The translations under genes and the position numbers were made by a program. Below, in pieces: positions 20,166-28,802 of a DNA stretch of 64,000 nt; position 1 is the stretch's first letter; each line of letters opens with the position of its first letter. This stretch comes from Opitutus sp. GAS368. Lineage in GTDB: Bacteria > Verrucomicrobiota > Verrucomicrobiia > Opitutales > UBA953. The notes under the pieces were generated by a model. It was not told where the DNA came from. It searched no databases and saw only the letters and a list, made by a program, of their open reading frames with translations. Location of the stretch: assembly GCA_945866215.1 (NCBI GenBank), contig CAMBGQ010000005.1, forward strand, positions 1 to 64,000. The letters are read 5' to 3'.

Positions 20166-20786
20166 ATGTCCCTCGCCAAAATCACTCAGGTCAAAGCCCT
20201 CGCCCTCGCCGTCCCCGGCGACGACATCGACACCGACCGCATCATTCCCGCGCGCTTTCTCCGCTGCGTGACCTTCGATGGTCTCGGCGAGCACGCCTTC
20301 CGCGATGAGCGCACCGGCCCAGACGGCAAGGAGCGCCCGCATCCGATGAACTCGGCCCAGGCCGCTCGTATCGCCGCCGCCAAGCAGGGCGTCATGGTCG
20401 TTGGTTTTAACTTCGGTTGCGGCAGCTCCCGCGAGCACGCGCCCCAGTCGCTCTGGCGCTTCGGCTTCACCGCGTTCGTCGGGGGCAGCTTTGCGGAGAT
20501 CTTCTTCGGCAACTCCACCACCCTCGGCGTGCCTTGCCTGACCCTCTCCAAGGAAGACCTCGCTGAGTGCGACGCCTTTGTCCGCGCTAATCCGGAGGTC
20601 GAAGTCACCGTCGACGTCGAAAAGCAGACCGTCTCCGCCGGTGCCAAGACCTGGCAGGCCGGCATCGCCGCTTCCGCCCGCGACGGCCTTATTAAAGGCA
20701 AGTGGGACCCCATCGCCGACCTCCTCGAAGGTGCCGACTCCGTGGCCAAGACCGCGGGTGGTCTTGCCTACGTCGAAGGCAAGTAA
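20166..20786 (+). CDS. leuD: 3-isopropylmalate dehydratase small subunit
   Basis: GDDIDTDRIIPARFL, GFNFGCGSSREHAPQSL, FAEIFFGNSTTLGVP. Confidence 0.95.
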   Translation: MSLAKITQVKALALAVPGDDIDTDRIIPARFLRCVTFDGLGEHAFRDERTGPDGKERPHPMNSAQAARIAAAKQGVMVVGFNFGCGSSREHAPQSLWRFGFTAFVGGSFAEIFFGNSTTLGVPCLTLSKEDLAECDAFVRANPEVEVTVDVEKQTVSAGAKTWQAGIAASARDGLIKGKWDPIADLLEGADSVAKTAGGLAYVEGK

Positions 20787-20808
20787 GCAGACCATTCAGC
20801 CAAGCAAA

Positions 20809-20833
20809 AGGCCGCCCGATGGGCGGCCTTTTT
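20809..20833 (+). terminator. Intrinsic terminator after leuD
   Basis: AAGGCCGCCC-GAT-GGGCGGCCTT followed by TTT. Confidence 0.8.
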
Positions 20834-20853
20834 GTTAGCACATAAACTGCGGC

Positions 20854-21300
20854 TTACTTAAAGCGGACGCCATTGGCGTCCTGCGTGACCGTGCAGGCTT
20901 CGATGATGGCCCAGATCCACATGAAGAACCAGAGGATGCCGCAGCTCAGGATGGAAACGAGAAGCTGGATAAGGCCGCGGGTCGTGTACCCGGCGTAGAA
21001 GTTGTGGATGCCGATACCCAGTAGGACCGCTAGTAGCACATAAGGCACGCGGTCCTTGGCGTCGGGGTGATGGTTGACTGTAGTCTGGTGGTAATGAGGG
21101 GTGGCCGGAGCCGAGTGGGTCATGGGCGGCGGGACCGGCAGGCCGGCGGCGAGCTGGGTCTGCTGGAGCGGCGTCCAGTTGGCCATGCCGTTCGTCCAGA
21201 CCAGCGTATCGATGGAGATAGTCCGATTGGCGATGAGGCCGAGCATGGTGGCTTCGTCGACCGGTCCAATGCGATTGCCGTTCTGTTCGTAATACCACAT
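20854..21300 (-). CDS. GYF_2-domain plus TM2-domain membrane protein
   Basis: WYYEQNGNRIGPVDEATMLGLIANRTI...W (GYF_2), then AVLLGIGIHNFYAGYTTRGLIQLLVSILSCGILWFFMWIWAIIEA (TM2). Confidence 0.82.
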   Translation of the reverse strand: MWYYEQNGNRIGPVDEATMLGLIANRTISIDTLVWTNGMANWTPLQQTQLAAGLPVPPPMTHSAPATPHYHQTTVNHHPDAKDRVPYVLLAVLLGIGIHNFYAGYTTRGLIQLLVSILSCGILWFFMWIWAIIEACTVTQDANGVRFK

Positions 21301-21340
21301 GCGATGGTTATGAGGGGTGGTTGATCTGCTGTAAAAACAA

Positions 21341-21364
21341 AAGAGGCCCGTCGCCGGGCCTCTT
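21341..21364 (-). terminator. Intrinsic terminator downstream of sucD
   Basis: AAGAGGCCCG-TCGC-CGGGCCTCTT with T-rich tract on the - strand. Confidence 0.7.
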
Positions 21365-21387
21365 CGTTATAATCTGGAGGCCCCTTT

Positions 21388-22293
21388 TCAGCCCTTCCAG
21401 ATGCGGAGGAGGGCGTCGGCCATGTCGGACGGCGTGGCTGCGACGGAGATGCCGCACTCCTCGAAGATCTTGATCTTCGCGGCGGCGGTATCTTCGGCGC
21501 CGCCGATGACGGCGCCAGCGTGGCCCATACGACGTCCGGCCGGAGCGGTGGCACCGGCGATGAAGCCCGCGACGGGCTTCTTGCAGTGCTCCTTGATCCA
21601 GCGGGCGGCTTCGACTTCGGCGTTACCGCCGATTTCGCCAATCATGATGATCGCGTCGGTTTCTGGGTCATCGTTGAAGAGCTTGATGACGTCGAGGTGC
21701 GAGGTCCCGTTGACGGGGTCGCCGCCGATGCCGACGCAGGTCGACTGGCCCTTGCCGCGGCAGGTGAGCTGCCAGACGGCCTCATAGGTGAGAGTGCCGG
21801 AGCGGGAGACCACGCCGACGTTACCACGCATGTGGATGTAGCCCGGAGCGATACCGATGCGGCAGCCGCCGGAGGACTTGTCGCCGCGACCAGGGGTCAC
21901 GATGCCGGGGCAGTTCGGGCCGATGAGGCGGGTGCGACGACCAGCCATAGCGCGCTTAGCGCGGACCATGTCACGGACCGGGATGCCTTCCGTGATGGCC
22001 ACGGCGAGATCGAGATCAGCGTCGAAGCATTCCAGGATGGCGTCGGCCGCGAAGGGCGGAGGGACGAAGATCGCGGAGACCGTGGCGCCGGTCTGCTTAG
22101 CGGCTTCGGCGACGGTGTTGAAGATCGGGACCTTCTTGCCGGCGTGTTCGAAGACCTGGCCGCCCTTGCCCGGGGTGACGCCGGCGACGACTTGTGAGCC
22201 GTAGTCGAGCGAGAGGCGGGCGTGGCGCGCGCCGAAATCGCCCGTGATGCCCTGGACGAGGATACGCGTATCTTCTTTAACGAGAATAGACAT
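21388..22293 (-). CDS. sucD: Succinyl-CoA synthetase alpha subunit
   Basis: [48 protein letters not shown]. Confidence 0.93.
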   Translation of the reverse strand: MSILVKEDTRILVQGITGDFGARHARLSLDYGSQVVAGVTPGKGGQVFEHAGKKVPIFNTVAEAAKQTGATVSAIFVPPPFAADAILECFDADLDLAVAITEGIPVRDMVRAKRAMAGRRTRLIGPNCPGIVTPGRGDKSSGGCRIGIAPGYIHMRGNVGVVSRSGTLTYEAVWQLTCRGKGQSTCVGIGGDPVNGTSHLDVIKLFNDDPETDAIIMIGEIGGNAEVEAARWIKEHCKKPVAGFIAGATAPAGRRMGHAGAVIGGAEDTAAAKIKIFEECGISVAATPSDMADALLRIWKG

Positions 22294-22312
22294 GAGAGTG
22301 TGCTGCGAGGGG

Positions 22313-23524
22313 TTACTTGGCGTTGACCAGCTTCACGATCTTCTGGGCCGCGTCGGCCATCGAATCGCCCGACACAATCGTCAGGCCCGAAGCGGAGAGG
22401 GTGGCCTTGCCGGCTTCGACGTTGTTGCCTTCGAGGCGGACCACGAGGGGCAGTTTGAGGCCGGTTTCCTTGACCGCTTCGATGATGCCCGTGGCGATCA
22501 CGTTGCAGTCCATGATGCCGCCGAAGATGTTCACCAAGATGCCCTTCACGTTGGCGTCGCCGAGGATGATCTTAAAGGCTGCCGTCACTTGGTCCTTCGT
22601 CGCGCCGCCGCCGACGTCGAGGAAGTTGGCTGGGCTGCCGCCGAAGTGCTGGATGATGTCCATTGTGGACATCGCGAGGCCGGCGCCGTTGACGAGGCAG
22701 GCGATATTGCCGTCGAGGGCGATGTAAGAGAGGCCGAACTTGGAGGCTTCGATTTCCTTGGCGTCTTCTTCGTTGAGGTCGCGGAGGGCGACCACATCAG
22801 GGTGGCGGAAGAGGGCGTTGTCGTCGAACGACACCTTGGCGTCGAGGGCGAGAAGCTTGCCTTCCTTTGTGACCAGGAGCGGGTTCACTTCGACCATTGC
22901 GCAATCCTTCTCCCAGTAGAAGTGGTAGAGCTTCGTCACGAGCGTGACGCACTGTTTGAAGAGGTCGCCGGAGAAACCGAGCGAGAAGGCGATCTGGCGG
23001 GCCTGGAAGGCCTGGAGGCCGACGGCCGGGTCGACCTGCACCTTGAAGATTTTCTCCGGGGTGTGGTGGGCGACGTGTTCGATTTCCATACCGCCTTCAG
23101 TCGAGGCGACGATGACCGGGAAGGACGTCGCGCGGTCGAGGAGGATGGCGAGGTAGTATTCGTCGTCGCGGCCGTCGGGGCGCTTGCCCAGGTTCGCGGC
23201 TTCGGTGAAGTAGATGGTCTGGACCTTGCGGCCGGCTTCGCCCGTCTGGGCGGTCACGAGGGTGTTGCCGAGCATCGCCTGAGCGTTCTCGAGGGCTTTC
23301 TCTTTGGTCGGCGAAAACTTCACGCCGCCCTTGAAGCCGTCGGTGAAAGTGCCTTTGCCGCGGCCACCGGCGTGGATTTGGGACTTCACCATGATGCCAC
23401 CGGAGGTGTCGATCTTGGCGAGCGCGCCTTCGAATTCGGCGGCAGAGGTGACCGCCACGCCCTTGGGCACGGCGACGCCAAACTGTGCGAACAGTTCTTT
23501 GGCTTGGTATTCGTGAATGTTCAT
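22313..23524 (-). CDS. sucC: Succinyl-CoA synthetase beta subunit
   Basis: [52 protein letters not shown]. Confidence 0.95.
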   Translation of the reverse strand: MNIHEYQAKELFAQFGVAVPKGVAVTSAAEFEGALAKIDTSGGIMVKSQIHAGGRGKGTFTDGFKGGVKFSPTKEKALENAQAMLGNTLVTAQTGEAGRKVQTIYFTEAANLGKRPDGRDDEYYLAILLDRATSFPVIVASTEGGMEIEHVAHHTPEKIFKVQVDPAVGLQAFQARQIAFSLGFSGDLFKQCVTLVTKLYHFYWEKDCAMVEVNPLLVTKEGKLLALDAKVSFDDNALFRHPDVVALRDLNEEDAKEIEASKFGLSYIALDGNIACLVNGAGLAMSTMDIIQHFGGSPANFLDVGGGATKDQVTAAFKIILGDANVKGILVNIFGGIMDCNVIATGIIEAVKETGLKLPLVVRLEGNNVEAGKATLSASGLTIVSGDSMADAAQKIVKLVNAK

Positions 23525-23595
23525 GAAAATGAAAGGTCGGCGGCGGTGGGCGGCGTCCCGAGGCGGGGCGTCGTCGGCGGTCGCCGCAGGAGGTC

Positions 23596-24162
23596 TCAGT
23601 TGCCGGTCAGGTCGGTTTCCTTCGCCTTGAGATGCTTCTCGATATCCTTCGTGCAATTGTCCGTGTGGGTCTGGATTTCCTTCTCGGCGCGCTTCAGTTC
23701 GTCGTCGGTGACGGTCTTCTCCTTGTTGCCTTTCTTCAGGAGTTCGAGGGCATCGCGGCGGGCGTTGCGGACGCGGACCTTGCCCTCTTCGGCCATCTGG
23801 GTGGCGCGCTTGGCGAGCTCGAGGCGGCGTTCACCGGAGAGGGAGGGGACTGGGCAGCGCATGAAGTTACCCTGCGGGACCGGGTTGATGCCGACGTTGG
23901 CGGCCATGATGGCCTTGCGGATATCGTCCATCACGCCCTTGTCGAAGGGCTGGACCACGATTGTCTGTGCGTCCGGGGTGGTGATGGCGGCCATGTCCTT
24001 CAGGCGTTGCGTCATGCCGTAGGCTTCGACGTGGACCTGAATATTCTCGATCATGCTGGGCGAGGCCTTGCCAGTGTGGAGCGTAGCGAATTCGTGCGAG
24101 GTGTGGTCGACCGCCTTCTTCATGGCGTTGGCGCCGTCGGCGATGACTTTCTTGAGGTCCAT
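23596..24162 (-). CDS. frr: Ribosome recycling factor
   Basis: [54 protein letters not shown]. Confidence 0.95.
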   Translation of the reverse strand: MDLKKVIADGANAMKKAVDHTSHEFATLHTGKASPSMIENIQVHVEAYGMTQRLKDMAAITTPDAQTIVVQPFDKGVMDDIRKAIMAANVGINPVPQGNFMRCPVPSLSGERRLELAKRATQMAEEGKVRVRNARRDALELLKKGNKEKTVTDDELKRAEKEIQTHTDNCTKDIEKHLKAKETDLTGN

Positions 24163-24193
24163 AGGAGCGAGTGGGGTGGGTGGGTTGGGAAAA

Positions 24194-24928
24194 TCAGCCG
24201 ACGAGGGTACCGATGCGCTGGCCGAGGACGGCTTTCTTCACGGCGCCTTTCTCGGACATCGAGAGCACGATGATCGGGAGTTTGTTGGCCTCGCAGAGCG
24301 AGAACGCTTCGGCGTCCATCACGCCGAGGCGTTTCTGGAGGGCTTCGGCGTGCGAGAGGCGGACGAAGCGCTTGGCGTCCTTGTGCTTCATCGGATCCTT
24401 GTCGTAGACCCCGTCGACCTTGGTGGCCTTGAGGATGGCGTCGGCGCCGATCTCGTTGGCGCGGAGGGCGGCGGCGTAGTCGGTCGTGCAATACGGGTTA
24501 CCCGTGCCGGCGACGAAGATGACGATGCGGCCGCGCTCGAGGTGGCGGGTGGCGCGGCGCTGGATGAACGGTTCGGCGATACGGTCCATCGGGATGGCGG
24601 TCATCACGCGGCATTCGAGGCCGGCTTTCTCGAGCCGGTCCATGAGGGCGAGCCCGTTGATGACCGTGGCGAGCATGCCCATGTTGTCGCCCGTGGTGCG
24701 GTCGGTGCCGTTGAGGCGGGCGCCGGCGAGCCCGCGGAAGATGTTGCCGCCGCCGACGACGACCGCGACCTGGGTGCCGACTTTCTGGATCGAACGGAGC
24801 TCTTCGGCGAGGCGGTCGAGGACGGCGCTATCGATGGATTCGCCGGTGACGTCGTTGCGCAAGGCCTCACCACTGATCTTCAGCACGATTCGACGATACT
24901 TCGGCTTGGGGGAGGCGGTGGCAGGCAT
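24194..24928 (-). CDS. pyrH: UMP kinase
   Basis: YRRIVLKISGEAL, VAVVVGGGNIFRG, GADAILKATKVDGVYDKDP. Confidence 0.95.
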   Translation of the reverse strand: MPATASPKPKYRRIVLKISGEALRNDVTGESIDSAVLDRLAEELRSIQKVGTQVAVVVGGGNIFRGLAGARLNGTDRTTGDNMGMLATVINGLALMDRLEKAGLECRVMTAIPMDRIAEPFIQRRATRHLERGRIVIFVAGTGNPYCTTDYAAALRANEIGADAILKATKVDGVYDKDPMKHKDAKRFVRLSHAEALQKRLGVMDAEAFSLCEANKLPIIVLSMSEKGAVKKAVLGQRIGTLVG

Positions 24929-25020
24929 ACAGGGGAAATGAGCCGAAGGAACCCCAGCGTCAACCCCGCCTTGGTCTCGCTTGACTCCGACCCATGAGTC
25001 GCTGTTCAGTCGGGGTGCGC

Positions 25021-25091
25021 AGACCCGTGGTGTAACGGTAGCACAAGTGATTTTGGTTCACTTTGTCGGGGTTCGAATCCCTGCGGGTCTA
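25021..25091 (+). tRNA. tRNA-Gln (anticodon TTG)
   Basis: AGACCCG...CGGGTCT acceptor, D-arm GGTGTAACGGTAGCAC, anticodon arm AGTGA-TTTTGGT-TCACT, T-loop GGGTTCGAATCCC. Confidence 0.95.
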
Positions 25092-25126
25092 CGCTCTTCG
25101 GGGGAGGTCCTTTCGCCCCAAACAAG

Positions 25127-25146
25127 AACCCCGGCGGGCCGGGGTT
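25127..25146 (-). terminator. Intrinsic terminator downstream of efp
   Basis: AACCCCGGC-GG-GCCGGGGTT hairpin; - strand continues CTTGTTTG. Confidence 0.65.
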
Positions 25147-25169
25147 CAGGGCGTCGCTGGAAGGGCGGC

Positions 25170-25733
25170 TTAGGCGCGACCGAGGTATTCCTTGTTCTCG
25201 GTGCTGACCTTGATCTTCTCGCCCTGCTTGATGAAGAGTGGGACGTTGACCTGGAGGCCGTTCTCGCAGGTGACCGTCTTCTGGACGTTGCCGGCGGTGT
25301 CGCCCTTGACGGCGGGCGGGGCTTCCAGGACTTCGACGATGACGGAGGGGGGGAGGTCGACGGTGATGGGCTTTTCCTCGACGAAGAGGACCATGTAGGA
25401 GGTGCCCGAGATCAGGAACTCCCGGGAATCCGCGAGGGAGGCGGTCGAGATGTAGTATTCCTCGTTGGTGTTGGTGTCGACGAAGACGTAGCTACCGTCG
25501 GCCTCATAGGAGAGTTCGAGGGATTTGGTGCTGTTATCGAAGACGTCGAAGCTGACCCCGATGCCGCAGCGGACGGGGATCTTGGCGCCGGTCTTGATGG
25601 AGCGGAGCTCCATCTGGACGTAGGAGGCGTTGTTCGGGGGGGTGCGCACGAGGCATTCAAGGACAATGCAGAGCTCTCCGTTGTAGCTCATGATGTTCTT
25701 CTTCTTGATGCGATTGACGGGGAGGGAGGCCAT
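25170..25733 (-). CDS. efp: Elongation factor P (noncanonical tip loop)
   Basis: KKKNIMSYNGELCIVLECLVRTPPNNASYVQMELRSIKTGAKI; C-terminal GDTAGNVQKTVTCENGLQVNVPLFIKQGEKIKVSTENKEYLGR. Confidence 0.9.
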   Translation of the reverse strand: MASLPVNRIKKKNIMSYNGELCIVLECLVRTPPNNASYVQMELRSIKTGAKIPVRCGIGVSFDVFDNSTKSLELSYEADGSYVFVDTNTNEEYYISTASLADSREFLISGTSYMVLFVEEKPITVDLPPSVIVEVLEAPPAVKGDTAGNVQKTVTCENGLQVNVPLFIKQGEKIKVSTENKEYLGRA

Positions 25734-25849
25734 GGGAGTAAGGGCGGACACAAGCGGACGCCCTTGATACGGTCAAGCCGGACTTGCCCGAAAGGAGGGC
25801 AGGGGGCGCTTCGCCCCACAAAACGGCGTCGAGGGGGTTGCCTCGCGAC

Positions 25850-26530
25850 TTACTCGAGCGTGAACAGGACCCCGCCGATTTGGGTAATCTTCATCTTGGG
25901 GGCGGTGCCGCCCGCGGCGGTCGCTGCGGCGGCTGCGCCGTTCGACCCTTCGACCGAAGCGCCGTCAACGGCTTCCACTTCGATGCCGGTGTAGAGGGAA
26001 ATCATCTTCGAGTAGAGTTGCTGCAATTCGGCCTTGGTCGTCACGACCATCTCCACCGTCTTGGCGTGGGTGGTGGTCGGGTAGGTCTTCACGACGATGT
26101 CGCTGGTGCTATTGCTCAGGATGTTGTTGGCCTTGGATTCGATGATCGCGAGCGGGCCGGGGATGGGAAGTTTGCTGGCGGCGCTGGGGTCGAGGCCGCG
26201 GTTTTCGGAGTTGGCGGCGCTGGCGCGGTTGGCGCGGTTGGCGACGTCGGCCGTGCCCGGCGGGCGGGCGTTGTAGATACGAAGCTGCTGGGTCGAATCC
26301 TTCATATCGATGACGACTTCGGCGACAATGAAGGATCCGGTGGTGTATTCCTGGAAGGAAATCGAAAGGATGGCGTCCGCGCGGCCGTAGAAGGCCATGT
26401 CGGTATTGGCGACCTTGATGCCGAAGATGCCTTGGTTGCGGATAGCCTTCTTGGTCATCTGGAACGCTTCGGCGTGTGTGGCGAGGGCGGCGGTCACAAG
26501 CAGGGCGGCGGCGAGGGCTTTGGGGCTCAT
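25850..26530 (-). CDS. Secreted protein of unknown function
   Basis: Signal peptide MSPKALAAALLVTAALATHAEA; no recognised domain. Confidence 0.6.
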   Translation of the reverse strand: MSPKALAAALLVTAALATHAEAFQMTKKAIRNQGIFGIKVANTDMAFYGRADAILSISFQEYTTGSFIVAEVVIDMKDSTQQLRIYNARPPGTADVANRANRASAANSENRGLDPSAASKLPIPGPLAIIESKANNILSNSTSDIVVKTYPTTTHAKTVEMVVTTKAELQQLYSKMISLYTGIEVEAVDGASVEGSNGAAAAATAAGGTAPKMKITQIGGVLFTLE

Positions 26531-26577
26531 GGCGTTAATCCTTTACCCACGCAGGTGCCGAAGCAAGATTACATCCG

Positions 26578-28275
26578 ATGCTGAGCTGCCAGAACCTCAC
26601 CGTGCAGGCGGGTAATGACGGCCCCGTCATCCTCGACGGCGCCAACGCCCGCTTCCTTCCCCGCGGCCTCAATGCCGTTATCGGGCCCTCGGGCTGCGGC
26701 AAGACGACCTTGATGAAGGCGATCCTGGGCATCTTGCCTTCGAGCGGCGAAGCCTACCTCGCCGATCAACGCATCACCTGCACCGAGGACCTCGTCGGGA
26801 AGGTCGGTTTCGCTCCGCAGTTCACCGCCGCTCAGGCGCAGCTGACCGTCGGCGAGTCCTTGGGGTATGCCCTCGAACTGGCCGTGCCGGATGCCGCCGA
26901 GCGCGCCCGTCGCCTGGAGTCCGTCTTGGGTGTCACCGGCTTAGCGCCGCATCGCGACAAGCGCGTCTCAGCCCTCTCGGGCGGCCAGCTTCGCCGTCTT
27001 TCGCTCGGACTGGAGCTGACCTTGGACCCGCCTTGCATGGTCTGCGACGAGGTCACGTCCGGCCTCGATCCTCAATCCGAGGACCAGATCCTCGCGCTGC
27101 TGCGCAATCTCGCCGAGACGAACCACAAGAGTTTCGTCTGCATCATCCATAATCTCGGCAAGCTCAAGCAATTCGATTGGGTCACGGTCGTCTACCAGGG
27201 GGACGTCGTCTTCCAGGGTTCGCCCGCCGCGCTACTCGGCTACTTCGGCATTCCCGACGGCTTGCGTCTTTATGAAGTGTTGAACGGCGCGGACCTTGCC
27301 ACGTGGCGCGACCGCTGGGCCATCCATCAGGCCGAGTACCCGGATTCCTTCGAGGTCGCCGTCGCCCAGGTCGGTGCGCCCGCCGTGATCGAACCGCTCC
27401 CCGAACCCGACGTCCCTGGCGGCGTCTCGCAGTTCACGACGCTGCTTTCCCGTCGGCTCAAGCTCTTCTTCCGCGACACTGGCTACCTCGGCCTGACGCT
27501 CGCGATCACGTTCGGCTTCCCGCTCCTCGTGATCATCTTCAACCTCGATGGGGTCTGGGATGTCCTGAAAATCCCGATGGACCGTAATACCTCGTCGATG
27601 GCGGAGGTGCAGCAGGCGCTGAAGGTGCAGATGTCGAACGCCCAGCTGGCCGGCCTCGCTGCCGGCTTGGTGATGTTCCAAGTCATCTTGCTGACGCTCA
27701 TGGGCGCCAACAATGGCGGCCGCGAGATTTCCGCCGAGCGCATCCTTTACGAGAAGGAGCGCATGACCGGCCTGCGGCCGTGGGCCTATGCGTTCTCCAA
27801 GATCGTCTTCGTTTCCCTCGTCGCAATTTTCCAGGGGGTTTGGATGTGCTTCTTCGTGAAACTCATCTGCAACTTCCCCGGACCATGGGCCGAGCAGCTC
27901 GCCATCCTCGCCGCCAGCTGCGTCTCGATGTCGATCGTCTGCCTCGGCTTCTCGGCCATGCTGACTTCTCCGGAGAAATCCTCGCTGCTCTCCATCTACC
28001 TCGTCGGTTTCCAGTTGCCGCTCTCTGGGGTGGTGCTCGCCTTGCCCGCCGCGCTGACCTGGGTCTGCCGCCCGTTCATCAATTCCTATTGGGGTTGGTC
28101 CGGCTACATGAAGTCGATGATGGGGCACCCGCTTTACGACGCCTACACGGCGAGCATGCCCAATCAGACGGCCACGGTGGCCAGCACCACCGAAGGGCTG
28201 GCCGTGCTGCTGGTGCAGGGGCTGTTCGGCTTCTGTCTCGTGGTGTATGGTTGTCAGCAAAAGCGCTGGAATTAA
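26578..28275 (+). CDS. ABCG-type half-transporter (ATPase fused to ABC-2 permease)
   Basis: GPSGCGKTTLMKAILG, LSGGQLRRLSLGLELTLDPPCMVCDEVTSGLD; C-terminal TM domain with YEKERMTGL. Confidence 0.88.
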   Translation: MLSCQNLTVQAGNDGPVILDGANARFLPRGLNAVIGPSGCGKTTLMKAILGILPSSGEAYLADQRITCTEDLVGKVGFAPQFTAAQAQLTVGESLGYALELAVPDAAERARRLESVLGVTGLAPHRDKRVSALSGGQLRRLSLGLELTLDPPCMVCDEVTSGLDPQSEDQILALLRNLAETNHKSFVCIIHNLGKLKQFDWVTVVYQGDVVFQGSPAALLGYFGIPDGLRLYEVLNGADLATWRDRWAIHQAEYPDSFEVAVAQVGAPAVIEPLPEPDVPGGVSQFTTLLSRRLKLFFRDTGYLGLTLAITFGFPLLVIIFNLDGVWDVLKIPMDRNTSSMAEVQQALKVQMSNAQLAGLAAGLVMFQVILLTLMGANNGGREISAERILYEKERMTGLRPWAYAFSKIVFVSLVAIFQGVWMCFFVKLICNFPGPWAEQLAILAASCVSMSIVCLGFSAMLTSPEKSSLLSIYLVGFQLPLSGVVLALPAALTWVCRPFINSYWGWSGYMKSMMGHPLYDAYTASMPNQTATVASTTEGLAVLLVQGLFGFCLVVYGCQQKRWN

Positions 28276-28395
28276 AGGGGCTGGGCGTAATCCCCTAGGC
28301 CCCGAGCGGCCGACTTATTTCAATTATCAAGGAAATCGCTGGAACTAATCTCCCGCCGGGTTAGGCTTTGGGGAGATCGCCCCCGCCCCTTTTTC

Positions 28396-28791
28396 ATGTC
28401 CAAAATCAACCCCCTCTACTTCGCCCTCGGCATTCCGGTCGTCGTGATCGTCATCCTCGTTGCGCTTGTCGCCCCGCGCATGGGCGGCGGCGGCAAGTTC
28501 GCCGACCTCACGCCGTTCTCGGCCGAGACCTATCGGAAGGACTGGGCCACGCTCCAAGGGAACTCGTATCGGCTCGAGTGCCAGGTCGATCGGCAGCTTT
28601 CGTACGTCGAAGGACGTGGCCGCGTGCTCGCCGTGAAGCCCATCGACAAGGACCCGAGCCGGGCCACCGTCCGCATCCCGATTTTCATCCCCGCCGGCAC
28701 GAGCGACTCGTTTGAAGTTGGCCAGCGCTTCAAGTGCAAGCTGCGCGTCACCCGCGACCTCCTCGTCGTCGAAGCCCTCGAACGTTTCTGA
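28396..28791 (+). CDS. Small single-TM protein of unknown function
   Basis: 131 aa, N-terminal TM segment FALGIPVVVIVILVALVAP, followed immediately by the next CDS. Confidence 0.6.
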   Translation: MSKINPLYFALGIPVVVIVILVALVAPRMGGGGKFADLTPFSAETYRKDWATLQGNSYRLECQVDRQLSYVEGRGRVLAVKPIDKDPSRATVRIPIFIPAGTSDSFEVGQRFKCKLRVTRDLLVVEALERF

Positions 28792-28802
28792 ACCTTTCCC
28801 CC

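Noticed and set aside
22244-24022. 592-aa + strand ORF
   Set aside because: Antisense to sucC/frr; low-complexity G/V/D/E-rich translation produced by high-GC codon bias on the opposite strand
26218-26250. Short GC-rich tandem repeat (cgcggttgg) in the secreted hypothetical gene
   Set aside because: Two copies only, in a low-complexity linker; too weak to support as a repeat feature
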